This document shows, one piece after another, positions 25,854 to 34,853 of a stretch of DNA of 64,000 nucleotides. Each line of letters opens with the position of its first letter. Position 1 is the stretch's first letter. The position numbers and the translations under genes are program-made. Origin of the DNA: an uncultured Isosphaeraceae bacterium (GTDB lineage: Bacteria; Planctomycetota; Planctomycetia; Isosphaerales; Isosphaeraceae); contig CAMFLR010000018.1 of the NCBI GenBank assembly GCA_945957605.1, forward strand, positions 1 through 64,000, in the 5' to 3' direction. The notes beneath the pieces were generated by a model, which saw only the letters and a program-made list of their open reading frames with translations, had not been told where the DNA came from and ran no database searches.

Positions 25854-28679
25854 TTATTTCCCCAGCGCATCACGTTCGCGTTCGATCTTGGCAACGGCCG
25901 CCCGGTCGATTTGCCGGCTGGGCAGTTTGTCGAGTGCGCGCTTGTATTCCTCGATTGCAGTAGTGAACAGCGTGCGTGCCTCGTCGAACTTTTTCCGCGC
26001 AGCCGCGATACGTCCCTGTGTCGCGAGAATCTGCCCCTTGATTGACCGCCAGATTGGAAGCTCGCGCGCTTTGAGCAATCGATCGATGTCTTCGAGCGCG
26101 CTTTTCGCTCGTGCCTCGGCGGTGCTGGCATCACCGGCCTGAAACAGCAATTCCGCAAGTCGACCGCTTACTTCCGCTTTCACGCGGCGATACTCGGCAA
26201 TTACCGGAGAGACTTGCACGAGCCGATCAAGAATTTTCAGACTCGACGCCAGATTCTCGGCCGCTTCCTTGCGAGTCGCCAGAACCTGCTCCTGAGCTTG
26301 AGCCTTCTCGAAGAGCATCATGGCGAGCCAGTAGCCATAATTCGGGTCGGACTCGAATGGTTTCGAGCGCGCGAGCGTAATTGCAGCATCACATGATTTA
26401 ATCGCTGTCTCGCGCTCTCCCAGCTCGCGCGACGTCGCCGCTTCGGTATAGATCGCAGCAATCATCAGATTTGCGAACTGGTCGTTCTTCTGCGAGTCGA
26501 TGCCCGACTGATTGAGAATTCCTATCGCCTCACGGATCGCAATGCGGGCGACGTCGTACCGCCCTTGCTGATAGTAAGAATCCGCGAGGTTCATACGAGC
26601 AGAAGCCTCGGCGAAAACAAAATCAGCCGACTTCGGCTCTTGCTTTCGCAGGGGAGAAATCTCCTCCACCGCCTTACCAAAATGCTTCTCAGCGCCAGCG
26701 TAATCGCCCTTCATCCGGAGGAATTCGCCGAAATCGACTTCGAGCATCGCATGATTGATCTCGATCGCCGTTCTCTTGGTGATGGTTTCGGAGGCCTCCG
26801 AAAACTCCTCGAGCAATCCGTCCACCAGCACGAATGCCCGAGCATACCGGGCAGCCGCTGTATCGAAATCGTCGGTCAGCCGGCTGAGATTCGCCGCCTC
26901 GTGATTCGCCTTAAATGCACCTAAACGGACACGAAGGTTAGGACTTCGTCTGAGCAATTGTTCAAACGAGTAGACAAACAGATCGGCCATGGCGACGCGG
27001 CTTGATTCGCTTCCGGGTGTGCGTGCCAGCTCAATCGCCGCCTTCGCATAAAGCTGTTCCGCAGAGCCCAGCGCTAGGTCGCGAGCGATTTTTTCCCTGC
27101 TGAGGGCAATGCTCACCTTACCAAGCGCATCCTGCGTTCGTTCCTTCTCCCGACCCACCCGCACGTCGTCGGCGATCAGCCCAATCACCCCCACAACCGC
27201 CAGCACGCAAGCCGCCGCAACAACTTGCCGGTGCCGCTTCACCCACCGCATTACGCGCTTACCAACCGGGTCGCGATACACGGAGACCGGCTCGTCGGCG
27301 AGAAAGCGATTCACGTCAGCCGCGAGTGCTTTGGCCGTGTGATAGCGATCCCTGGGATCGGCCATCATCGCCTTGAGGCAAATCGCTTCGATCGCCGCCG
27401 GAATCTCGGGATTGATTTGCCGAGGCGGCCGGAATCGCACGAGCTTGGCATTCTCTTCTTTCGCCGCTCCATGATAGGGCGAATGCCCGACCAGGATCGT
27501 GTAGAGCGTCGAGCCGAGCAGGAAAATATCGGTGTGAAATCCGTGATTGTGCGGCTCACCCCGCGCCTGTTCGGGGCTCATATACTCCATCGTGCCAATC
27601 GTCTGGCCGACCTGACTCGGAGCCGTCGATGACCCGCTCGAAGGGCGTAACGTCGCCTCGGCCTGAGATATTTCCTCACTCTCTTCACGCCCGATAATCT
27701 TCGCCAATCCCCAGTCGGCCAGCAGCGCCTCGCCGTAATCTCCCACGAGGATATTCGCGGGCTTGATATCGCGATGGATTACTCCACGCGCATGAGCATA
27801 CGCCGTCGCGTTGCAAACCTGCACGAACGTCGTTAGCAACCCGCGAAACTCGACGGCACGTTCGCTCGCGGATGGCTCGGGCTCGTTGCGTCGCGCACGG
27901 CCGTGAATTTGTTCGAGCCGCGAGCGCAGGTCGCCTTCGGGCAGGTAGCGCATGGCGAAGTAGGAAACGCCGTCTTCGCTCACTCCCAGACAATGCACCG
28001 GCACGACGCCAGGATGTTCGAGCCGACCGCAGACTTCAGCTTCGAGCCGGAATCGCGCCTGGTAGTCGTAATGGTCGCGATATCGTTCCTTGATCGTCTT
28101 GAGCACGACGATCCGGCTCAGATCTGTTTCGAGTGCGGTGGTGACGTCTCCAAGACCACCGCGGCCGGCGATTGTCATGAGTTGATAGTCGATGCGCAGC
28201 CGAACCGTTTCGGGCTGGCCGGCGCCGGGCGGAATCCGAATTTCGGGGTCGGTCGAGCCGCCCAGTGACCGCGTCTCCGCCAGCCTATGCAGACTTTTTT
28301 GTACTTCGGCATCGTGAAGCTGGTCTAGCTCGGGCAAAAGCGATTGCGTGCGAGTGAGGTCGGCCATCCCCTGCTCTGCATCGCCTTTTTGGCTCGCGAG
28401 ATAATCTTCATAAAAGCGATCGAGCAATTGCAGACGTGATTCGGGCACGCCGCCACGCCCTTGCAGAATCTCGCGGATCGGTCGTGACCGGTCGGCGATC
28501 CATGCGCGAATCACTTCGACGAGTGCAGGCTGATCGATGTAATTGACCTGAAGCGCGAGCAGGCCGTAGAGCAAATTCGCCCCGGTGCTGCTCGTTCCCG
28601 ACCCGCCTGGTTTGCCAACATGCTGCGGGTCAGACTTGCGCTGTTCGTCCGGCGCGCGTGGTGTTTGATCTGCGGCCAT
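25854..28679 (-). CDS. Membrane-bound Ser/Thr protein kinase with TPR-like tail
   Basis: 941 residues. Residues 35-75 form the ALQ...LVEVIRAW...EIL module seen before planctomycete kinases. The Hanks kinase domain (about 164-460) has GRGGLGDV (172-179), VVLKTIK with K194, HRDIKPAN (302-309), DWG (322-324) in place of DFG, and GTMEYMSPEQARG. A membrane helix lies at about 485-504, so the kinase is cytoplasmic and the roughly 430-residue helical tail is outside the membrane. That tail has TPR-like pairs (AEKHFGKAVEEI; YDVARIAIREAIGIL). Likely an envelope-sensing kinase. No phosphatase or substrate gene is adjacent. Confidence 0.88.
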   Translation of the reverse strand: MAADQTPRAPDEQRKSDPQHVGKPGGSGTSSTGANLLYGLLALQVNYIDQPALVEVIRAWIADRSRPIREILQGRGGVPESRLQLLDRFYEDYLASQKGDAEQGMADLTRTQSLLPELDQLHDAEVQKSLHRLAETRSLGGSTDPEIRIPPGAGQPETVRLRIDYQLMTIAGRGGLGDVTTALETDLSRIVVLKTIKERYRDHYDYQARFRLEAEVCGRLEHPGVVPVHCLGVSEDGVSYFAMRYLPEGDLRSRLEQIHGRARRNEPEPSASERAVEFRGLLTTFVQVCNATAYAHARGVIHRDIKPANILVGDYGEALLADWGLAKIIGREESEEISQAEATLRPSSGSSTAPSQVGQTIGTMEYMSPEQARGEPHNHGFHTDIFLLGSTLYTILVGHSPYHGAAKEENAKLVRFRPPRQINPEIPAAIEAICLKAMMADPRDRYHTAKALAADVNRFLADEPVSVYRDPVGKRVMRWVKRHRQVVAAACVLAVVGVIGLIADDVRVGREKERTQDALGKVSIALSREKIARDLALGSAEQLYAKAAIELARTPGSESSRVAMADLFVYSFEQLLRRSPNLRVRLGAFKANHEAANLSRLTDDFDTAAARYARAFVLVDGLLEEFSEASETITKRTAIEINHAMLEVDFGEFLRMKGDYAGAEKHFGKAVEEISPLRKQEPKSADFVFAEASARMNLADSYYQQGRYDVARIAIREAIGILNQSGIDSQKNDQFANLMIAAIYTEAATSRELGERETAIKSCDAAITLARSKPFESDPNYGYWLAMMLFEKAQAQEQVLATRKEAAENLASSLKILDRLVQVSPVIAEYRRVKAEVSGRLAELLFQAGDASTAEARAKSALEDIDRLLKARELPIWRSIKGQILATQGRIAAARKKFDEARTLFTTAIEEYKRALDKLPSRQIDRAAVAKIERERDALGK

Positions 28680-28804
28680 TTCAGGTGATTCCAGGCGATG
28701 TGATTCTTGATGCGGACGCAAAAACGATTCCAGGCACCACCCGATTATACGGGCCGCGCCTGAGTACCGCAGACAGAAAAAATGCGATGATCAGAGGGCG
28801 GCCG

Positions 28805-28872
28805 AGGTTCTCGCACCTGGGTGGGATGCCTCTTGCGGCTTCGCCGCCCAGGTTCGAGAACCTGGGCTACCC
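28805..28872. repeat. Intergenic repeat, family B, inverted copy
   Basis: The reverse strand reads GCCCAGGTTCTCGAACCTGG then GCGGCGAAGCCGCAAGAGGC, matching the first 40 bases of the tandem copies at 32150 and 32292. The hairpin word is CAGGTTC-TC-GAACCTG. A second, imperfect word (TTCTCGCACCTGGGTGGG) lies on its left. Confidence 0.8.
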
Positions 28873-28901
28873 GTTTAAATTCAATCATATTTTAGATGTA
28901 A

Positions 28902-30362
28902 TCACGGCGTGATCGAAGTCGTCGCCTGGACTGTTGGCGAGACGTACACGCGCTTCAATCCCGGGAACACCGGTACCTTCGCGTGGGCGAAGAACATCGC
29001 ACCGACGGGCAAGCTCCGCGACGCGGGGATCGTCCAGTGGCCAGTGCTGTCGACGGTTGTGGTTCCCAGCGGCAACTTGGCCGATTTTCCTTCGGCGCGA
29101 GCATAAACGTCGATGGCCGCACCTGGCACACCGGTGCCGGCGAACATCGGTGATTGCGTTGCCGAAAGCGTCAGGTTCGCCGTCAGAGCGCTCGGGTTGA
29201 ATAACGCCGGACCGTTACCCAACTTGGGCACGATGTTCGTTTGATACCAGTTATAAACGCCGACGTCGCCCGCATGACTGATGCCCGAGCCGGTCAGGTT
29301 CGCATAGTGCACCGGCACATTCGGCGCGGCGATGACCGGCACCTGTCCCCAAAGGTTGTACAGCCCGTTATTCGAACCGTGAGCGGCCGAAATCGGCGTG
29401 TGCTGGAAGAAGACCTGGGCGTCGTTGACGTCGGAGGGAACCATCGCGGGCGGGTCGTTTGCCTGCGACTGATACCGCGTAATCTCAGCGCGGGCGATCG
29501 AACCCATCAGGTTGTTCGACACGCTGAACTGCTTCCCCTTGAATCCATTGCTCGCCGAATGCGGGTCGAGCAGCGTCAGTTCCTTGTAGCCGTGAAGGAG
29601 ATTCGGCGTCTGTTCGAGCTTGGCCAGCGAAAGGCCAGCAATCACCGCTCCTTCGCTGTGACCGATCACATGCAGGTCGACCGGGCTATTCGGGTCAATC
29701 TGCTGCGCCGCTTCTTCGATCAGGTGGGCCACGCGAGGCACTTGTTTTCTGGCCGCGCCAGCATGGCCGCTCTCCGCCACCCAGTTGTAGGCGATCACGA
29801 GGTCGTACCCCTCGGCGCGGAGGGATTTCGCCATCGTTTGTTCCCACGGCGGACCGTTTTTCTTCCACCCTTGCGGCTGCACACCGCCGTGAATGATCAC
29901 GCCAATCGTCGTCTTGCGAAACGACGCCGTATCGGTTGGCGCGTTCACCGCGTCGGTGCCGGGATTCGCTACCACAAGCACGTAGGGGTGCTCGGGGTTA
30001 GGTGGCAATCCGCCATCAAGCGGCAGGGTGATTTCGTGTGTACCGAGCGAGAGCGCGTGGTTGCCGGCTGTGTCGAATGACGTGGCTGGAATCGTCACCG
30101 TGCCGGCCGCAATGGCGTTCGAGTCATAGGTCGACGTCGCCGAGCGATAGACGCCGAGCGTGAGAGGCTGAGTCAGCGCCTCGTTATTGATCTGGTAGTC
30201 AACGGTGACGCTTTCGGAGTCGACCGTTGTCGCACTCAGCATGACGACCTGCGCCGGCGCGGCCGTCATGAGCTGGCGCGATTCGAGCACAAAGGAATTG
30301 GTCGCCAGGCTCGTTAGCGTCTGGGAACGATTTCGGTGAGACCGTGCGGTTCGATCGTTCAT
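28902..30362 (-). CDS. Exported alpha/beta hydrolase-like protein
   Basis: 486 residues. The N-terminus (LTSLATNSFVLESRQLMTAA) is the planctomycete export-type LExRxLM motif rather than a classical signal peptide. A beta-sandwich-like region (38-148) is followed by an alpha/beta hydrolase core: GVIIHGG near 154-160, nucleophile S236 in VIGHSEGAV, acid D266 in TLLDPHS and a candidate base in ISHAGDV. The C-terminal 100 residues form a bacterial Ig-like or beta region (NLTLSATQSPMFAGTGVPGA). It may be a lipase/esterase at the surface. A GGGAGGG site precedes the ATG at 30362. Confidence 0.7.
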   Translation of the reverse strand: MNDRTARSHRNRSQTLTSLATNSFVLESRQLMTAAPAQVVMLSATTVDSESVTVDYQINNEALTQPLTLGVYRSATSTYDSNAIAAGTVTIPATSFDTAGNHALSLGTHEITLPLDGGLPPNPEHPYVLVVANPGTDAVNAPTDTASFRKTTIGVIIHGGVQPQGWKKNGPPWEQTMAKSLRAEGYDLVIAYNWVAESGHAGAARKQVPRVAHLIEEAAQQIDPNSPVDLHVIGHSEGAVIAGLSLAKLEQTPNLLHGYKELTLLDPHSASNGFKGKQFSVSNNLMGSIARAEITRYQSQANDPPAMVPSDVNDAQVFFQHTPISAAHGSNNGLYNLWGQVPVIAAPNVPVHYANLTGSGISHAGDVGVYNWYQTNIVPKLGNGPALFNPSALTANLTLSATQSPMFAGTGVPGAAIDVYARAEGKSAKLPLGTTTVDSTGHWTIPASRSLPVGAMFFAHAKVPVFPGLKRVYVSPTVQATTSITP

Positions 30363-30946
30363 CGATCACCCTCCCTGGCGATGGCGAACATGGTTCGCGA
30401 ACGTTGGGCAAGCCCCGCCGTCGTCGCATCCTTGCAATGCCGGCGTCGTCGATATTGGATGGGAGCCCAATCTCTGGATGGGAAACCGCAGACGGAAGGT
30501 GCCATTTTTTTCGAAATTCGTCAACGCGAGCGAAACGCTTAGCGCAACCTTGCAAACGACAGTGACTTAGATGATTAACCAACCCATGCCTTCAATATTC
30601 CATCCATGCCCGGTATGTCCTTGCCAAATGATCCCCAAAATCGCAAAATTACACTGAAGTTTCCCAGATCGAATGCCGAGACCGTAATTCTCGGATGAAC
30701 AGATTTTTTGTAAACACAACTTTATCGTTCTTCACAATTCTTTCACGGATACTTCCTACAGACTTCGCATTCACAAGCAAGAATCTTTGCCTCTTGAGGT
30801 TTCCCACAACCTCGCTGGGTCCACAATTTTTGACTGAATGTGCCACCGGCTCGATGTTCTGAGCTGAGCGGCTGAATATGTTTTTCGAGATAAGTTTCTC
30901 GACCAGTCAGACACATGTGGAAACTGCGTCAGGATTTAAGTAAACG
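30363..30946. other. Gene-free stretch, 584 bases
   Basis: Lies between divergent genes. The part from about 30590 to 30940 is distinctly richer in A and T than the surroundings and presumably holds the promoter and leader of the DUF1559 gene. I see no stable hairpin, repeat or coding frame. Confidence 0.4.
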
Positions 30947-32032
30947 ATGAACCTGCGTCTTCGCCGTGCGTTCACTTTGATCGAACTCCTGGTCGTGATC
31001 GCGATCATCGCGGTTTTGATCGCCCTGCTCTTGCCTGCGGTTCAGGCGGCGCGTGAAGCGGCCCGTCGCGCTCAGTGCACGAACAACCTCAAGCAGATCG
31101 GCCTCGGCTGCCACAACTACGAAAGCGCCAATGGCGCCTTCCCGCCCGCCAACGTCATCGCCGGGTCGTGGGGCGTGTCGATCAAGCCGCCCAAGGCTGG
31201 CTGGACGAACAACTGGAGCGCGCTCGCCCGCATCCTGCCGTTCCTGGAACAGGGCAATGCGATGAACGCCCTGAATTACATCCAGAAGGATAGCGATAAC
31301 GCAAACACAACCGTTTGCGGGATGCTCATCAAGGTCTTCGTTTGCCCGAGCGACCCGAACACCCAGTCGTTCAACGACGGCGGCACGGTCTTCGGCGGTT
31401 CGAACTACGGCTCGAGCGATGGCGACTGGTACGTCTCCAGCCTCGCGACCGGTGCCCCCTCCTCGGCGGGCTGGGCCGGAATGCCCTCGCGTAACGCGTT
31501 CGCACTCAACCGTGGCCGCTCGATTGCCGAATTCAACGACGGCCTGAGCAACTCGATCCTCTTCTCGGAAATCAAGACGTTCGACAACCGCCTCAAGTGT
31601 GCGAACCTGTCGGTGAACAGCCCGTACGTCCAGCCGAGCCCGAACGGTCCCCTCCCCGCCGATTACTCGGGTGGCGGCTGCTCGTTCGGCAATACGATGC
31701 ACACCCGCTGGACGAACGGAGGCGTCTATCACACCGGCTTCACCACCGCCTGGCCGCCGAACAAGGTGACGACCTACACCAACACGACCGCGCTCACGAC
31801 GGGCATCAGCGCATCGCTGGGCACGGTTGATACCGACATCATCAGCGTGAACGAAAACGACGGCGGCCCGACCTTCGGCGCCTTCACCTCACGCAGCTTC
31901 CACCCCGGCGGCGTGAACACCCTGATGGCCGACGGCAGCGTGAAGTTCATCAAGAGCTCAATCGACGGCAACAACTGGCGTGCCCTCGGCACGATCGCCG
32001 GCGGCGAAGTGATCTCGGCCGACGGTTATTGA
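30947..32032 (+). CDS. DUF1559 prepilin-like protein
   Basis: 361 residues. The first 45 residues contain [20 protein letters not shown], the type IV prepilin/pseudopilin helix that prepilin peptidase cuts and methylates. The DUF1559 domain follows, with [22 protein letters not shown] and a C-terminal [20 protein letters not shown] block that is the signature of the family. Planctomycetes carry many such genes; the products are thought to be exported and surface-associated. A rho-independent terminator follows at 32057. Confidence 0.93.
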   Translation: MNLRLRRAFTLIELLVVIAIIAVLIALLLPAVQAAREAARRAQCTNNLKQIGLGCHNYESANGAFPPANVIAGSWGVSIKPPKAGWTNNWSALARILPFLEQGNAMNALNYIQKDSDNANTTVCGMLIKVFVCPSDPNTQSFNDGGTVFGGSNYGSSDGDWYVSSLATGAPSSAGWAGMPSRNAFALNRGRSIAEFNDGLSNSILFSEIKTFDNRLKCANLSVNSPYVQPSPNGPLPADYSGGGCSFGNTMHTRWTNGGVYHTGFTTAWPPNKVTTYTNTTALTTGISASLGTVDTDIISVNENDGGPTFGAFTSRSFHPGGVNTLMADGSVKFIKSSIDGNNWRALGTIAGGEVISADGY

Positions 32033-32056
32033 TCTGTAGAGAGATTTGATATTCAG

Positions 32057-32101
32057 AAGCCGCGAGGAGGAGCATTTTCGCCCCTTCTCGCGGCTTTCTT
32101 G
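32057..32101 (+). terminator. Rho-independent terminator of the DUF1559 gene
   Basis: Arms AAGCCGCGAG (32057-32066) and CTCGCGGCTT (32087-32096) pair over ten bases and are followed by TCTTGTTT. It starts 24 bases after the stop codon. Confidence 0.85.
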
Positions 32102-32149
32102 TTTGATAGGAACGACACAGTAAACATTGAACACAAGATGAAACGGGGT

Positions 32150-32427
32150 GGCCCAGGTTCTCGAACCTGGGCGGCGAAGCCGCAAGACGCCGTGGTTCGA
32201 AGGTCGTGTCACCCTCGAACGTCTCTCATGACTTCGTCACACCGATTCAAGAATCGGTGCCACCCAATTGAAATCATCTCCGTTGATGGGTGCGCCAGGT
32301 TCTCGAACCTGGGCGACGAAGCCGCAAGAGGCCATGGTTCGAAGGTCGTGTCACCCTCTGAGGCCTCGCGTGAATTCGTCACACCGATTCAAGAATCGGT
32401 GCCACCCGCTTGAAATCATCTCGATGG
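32150..32427. repeat. Two tandem copies of intergenic repeat family B
   Basis: The units begin at about 32150 and 32292, a period of 142 bases. Each has CAGGTTC-TC-GAACCTG, then CGAAGCCGCAAGA, GGTTCGAAGGTCGTGTCACC, TCGTCACACCGATTCAAGAA, TCGGTGCCACCC and TTGAAATCATCTC. They differ by a few substitutions. They fill most of the gap between the DUF1559 terminator and the end of the FAH gene. Confidence 0.85.
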
Positions 32428-32428
32428 C

Positions 32429-33292
32429 TTACAATCGCGCGGCGACCGGGTTGCTCAACACCCCCAGCCCGTCGATCTCAACCTCAACAAAATCGCCCGC
32501 CTTGAGCCACACGGGCGGCTTGCGTGCCATTCCCACGCCCGGCGGCGTCCCGGTGAAAATCAGGTCGCCCGGCTCGAGTGTGAAAATCTGCGAGAGATAC
32601 GCGATCGTCTCATCAGCCTTGAAAATAAGCTGATTCGTTGACGAATCCTGCATCGTCTCACCATTCAGTCGCAGGCGGATTCCCAGCGAGTGCGGATCCG
32701 GAAGTTCGTCGAGCGTGACAATCGCCGGGCCGATGGGCGCGAACGTGTCAAACGTCTTTCCCGCCATCCACTGCTTGCCTGGCTTGTTGAGCTGCCAGTC
32801 GCGTGCAGACACGTCGTGGCCGATCGTGTAGCCGACGATGTATTCCATCGCACTTTCGCGAGGAATATCACGTCCGCGCTTGCCGATGACGTACACCAAC
32901 TCGGCTTCGTAATCGACCTCGGTGCTCACTTTGGGCAACTCGATCGTCGCGCCTGGGCCAATCACGCTCGTGGCATATTTGCTGAAGAGAATCGGCTCGG
33001 TAGGAATCGCCATGCCGCTCTCTTCGGCATGATCGCGATAGTTCAGACCGAGGCAAACGATCTTCACTGGATCTGGCACCGGCGCCAGCAGCTTCGCACC
33101 CGCCGCTTCGTAGCGAACCGAACCCGATGCCGTCGCCGCGCGGACGCGTTCGAGACCTTCCGTTCCCAGGGCCAGCACGTCGCGCATCCGACTTGGCAAG
33201 CCGGGGTCGGCCGCGTGAATGTCGACGTACTCTCCCTGCCACTCAACGCAGGCGCGTGGCCCGTGTTCCGTACTCACCGTCACAAGTCGCAT
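32429..33292 (-). CDS. Fumarylacetoacetate hydrolase family protein
   Basis: 287 residues. The catalytic domain starts near residue 78 (KIVCLGLNYRDHAEESG) and carries the metal-binding set EVDYEAELVYVIG (two acids), GHDVSARDWQ, KTFDTFAPIGPAIV, and GDLIFTGTPPGVG. FAH-family enzymes cleave or decarboxylate 2,4-diketo acids in aromatic degradation, or act as oxaloacetate decarboxylase/acylpyruvase. No pathway partner is adjacent, so the substrate is open. The length and all metal ligands look normal. Confidence 0.85.
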   Translation of the reverse strand: MRLVTVSTEHGPRACVEWQGEYVDIHAADPGLPSRMRDVLALGTEGLERVRAATASGSVRYEAAGAKLLAPVPDPVKIVCLGLNYRDHAEESGMAIPTEPILFSKYATSVIGPGATIELPKVSTEVDYEAELVYVIGKRGRDIPRESAMEYIVGYTIGHDVSARDWQLNKPGKQWMAGKTFDTFAPIGPAIVTLDELPDPHSLGIRLRLNGETMQDSSTNQLIFKADETIAYLSQIFTLEPGDLIFTGTPPGVGMARKPPVWLKAGDFVEVEIDGLGVLSNPVAARL

Positions 33293-33515
33293 CGATCCGC
33301 TCCCACCTCAATTCCACCTGCGTGCAAAAACGCGCCCCTAAAGTACCGCGAGACCACGCGATCATCCAGGTTTCACGCCTGCACCCGCAGAATCTGCCCA
33401 ATAATCAAAATCTAACTCCGAATAAATTCATTGACGGCGTACCACTTTTGGTTTTACACTTGTCGTGTAAAGGGTTGTACGATTCGCCGTGGCGCGAGGC
33501 GAGGGGTAAGAAGCC

Positions 33516-34814
33516 ATGGATGACATCCCTGTTCAGGCGGCCGTTACGGTTCGCAAACGCGCATGGCGGCGCGGGCTCGACTGGGTCCTCCGCATCAGCG
33601 GCGCCGCAGTCATCGTATTGTTGCTGACTGTTATCTCGATTCGTACGTACAACCTCTGGGGTCTGTCGCGCGTCCCCGAACCGTTTGATGTCGTTGCGTT
33701 TGAAAATCGCCGCGTGCCCGACGCGGAAAACGCCTACCCGTTCTATGCCAAGGCCGGCCTGATGCTCGACGGCAACTTGCCATCGAACGGCCCAGCCAAG
33801 CCCAGACAGCTCGGCAAGGACTGGAGCAATCTTGGCTCAGACGCCCAGCGCTGGGTTGAGCGCAACCTCCCCGCGCTGGAGATCTGGCGACAGGGAACCG
33901 ACCGGCCGCTCTTGCGATTTCCTCGAGGCGCGATTCTTTCCGCCGAGGACTTCAACATCGCCAACCAGCTCGAGCTCTGGCAGTTGCTCTCGCTTCTACA
34001 AGCTAGCCGCCTCGAGGAAACGGGCGACCTTTCCGGCGCCTGGAACTGGCACAAGGCGCGGCTGCGCATGCGGGTTCATTATATCCGCCTACAAACCGTG
34101 ATCCCGATCCACAACCTTACCGTGCTGCTCGATCGCCTGATCGGGCGTGCTGAATTGTGGGGGAAACTCCCGGGAATTACCGTCGCACAGCTTCGCCAGG
34201 CAATTGCCGATGTTCAAGCGATGGAGCTGCTCTACGGCAATCGTTCCGACATGCTCAAGCTTCAATATCTTTACTATCGGGATCAGATTGAAGATCTCGC
34301 TTCTCCAGCCGATCCCGACGCCAAGCACGCGAACGAATCGTACGACTTCTGGCACGATACTGCACTGCCGCTCATTCACCAGGGCGACCTCGTGCTGACC
34401 GCCGAGCCCGAACGCTCGCGCCGGACGTTGCGACACCTGTTCGCAAACTGGCTCGCCGAGGCTGACAAGCCGCCCGATGAACGCGCGCCGGTTCATTCGG
34501 CCAAGCCGCTTGTTTTCCGCTCGAGCGAAGAGTCTGACGCGGCAATCTCCGCCGATACCCTTGCCTGGCAAGCCGCTCATGCCCCCTTGATCGCCCAGGC
34601 TCACGCGGCAAATATCGGCATAGATGACTGGCCGCAGGTGCTCGACTCCGAGCGCCGCGCCTGTGCGAATTTCATCGTGCAGCTTGCCAGTCGAATTTAC
34701 GAGATCGAACAGGGAAAGCTCCCCAATTCGCCCGAACATCTCGTCGGCACCGTGCTCGATAAACTCCCCGACTTTTTCACGCCGATCGCTTCGCCGCCGT
34801 CGAGCGAAATGTGA
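33516..34814 (+). CDS. Membrane-anchored unknown protein, tandem paralog 1 of 3
   Basis: 432 residues. One N-terminal membrane helix (about 23-43, ISGAAVIVLLLTVISI) is followed by RTYNLWGLSRVPEPFDVVAF, which opens a family shared by this gene and the next two. Other shared blocks are VPDAENAYPFYAKA, NLPALEIWRQGTDRPLL, the LLQASRLEETGD...WNWHKARLR segment, HLFANWLAEADKPPDERAP and RIYEIEQGKLPNSPEHLVGT. The last resembles the GKxPxSxxxL pattern of planctomycete DUF1559/TPR neighbours. No known domain or catalytic motif was seen. The bulk is outside the membrane. Confidence 0.7.
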   Translation: MDDIPVQAAVTVRKRAWRRGLDWVLRISGAAVIVLLLTVISIRTYNLWGLSRVPEPFDVVAFENRRVPDAENAYPFYAKAGLMLDGNLPSNGPAKPRQLGKDWSNLGSDAQRWVERNLPALEIWRQGTDRPLLRFPRGAILSAEDFNIANQLELWQLLSLLQASRLEETGDLSGAWNWHKARLRMRVHYIRLQTVIPIHNLTVLLDRLIGRAELWGKLPGITVAQLRQAIADVQAMELLYGNRSDMLKLQYLYYRDQIEDLASPADPDAKHANESYDFWHDTALPLIHQGDLVLTAEPERSRRTLRHLFANWLAEADKPPDERAPVHSAKPLVFRSSEESDAAISADTLAWQAAHAPLIAQAHAANIGIDDWPQVLDSERRACANFIVQLASRIYEIEQGKLPNSPEHLVGTVLDKLPDFFTPIASPPSSEM

Positions 34815-34853
34815 CGTGGACCCCGCCGATTCTCTGGCGAAAAGAGAGCGACC

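Noticed and set aside
32150-32427. CRISPR-like appearance of the tandem 142-base units
   Set aside because: The units are too long, only two exist, and no spacers or Cas genes are present.
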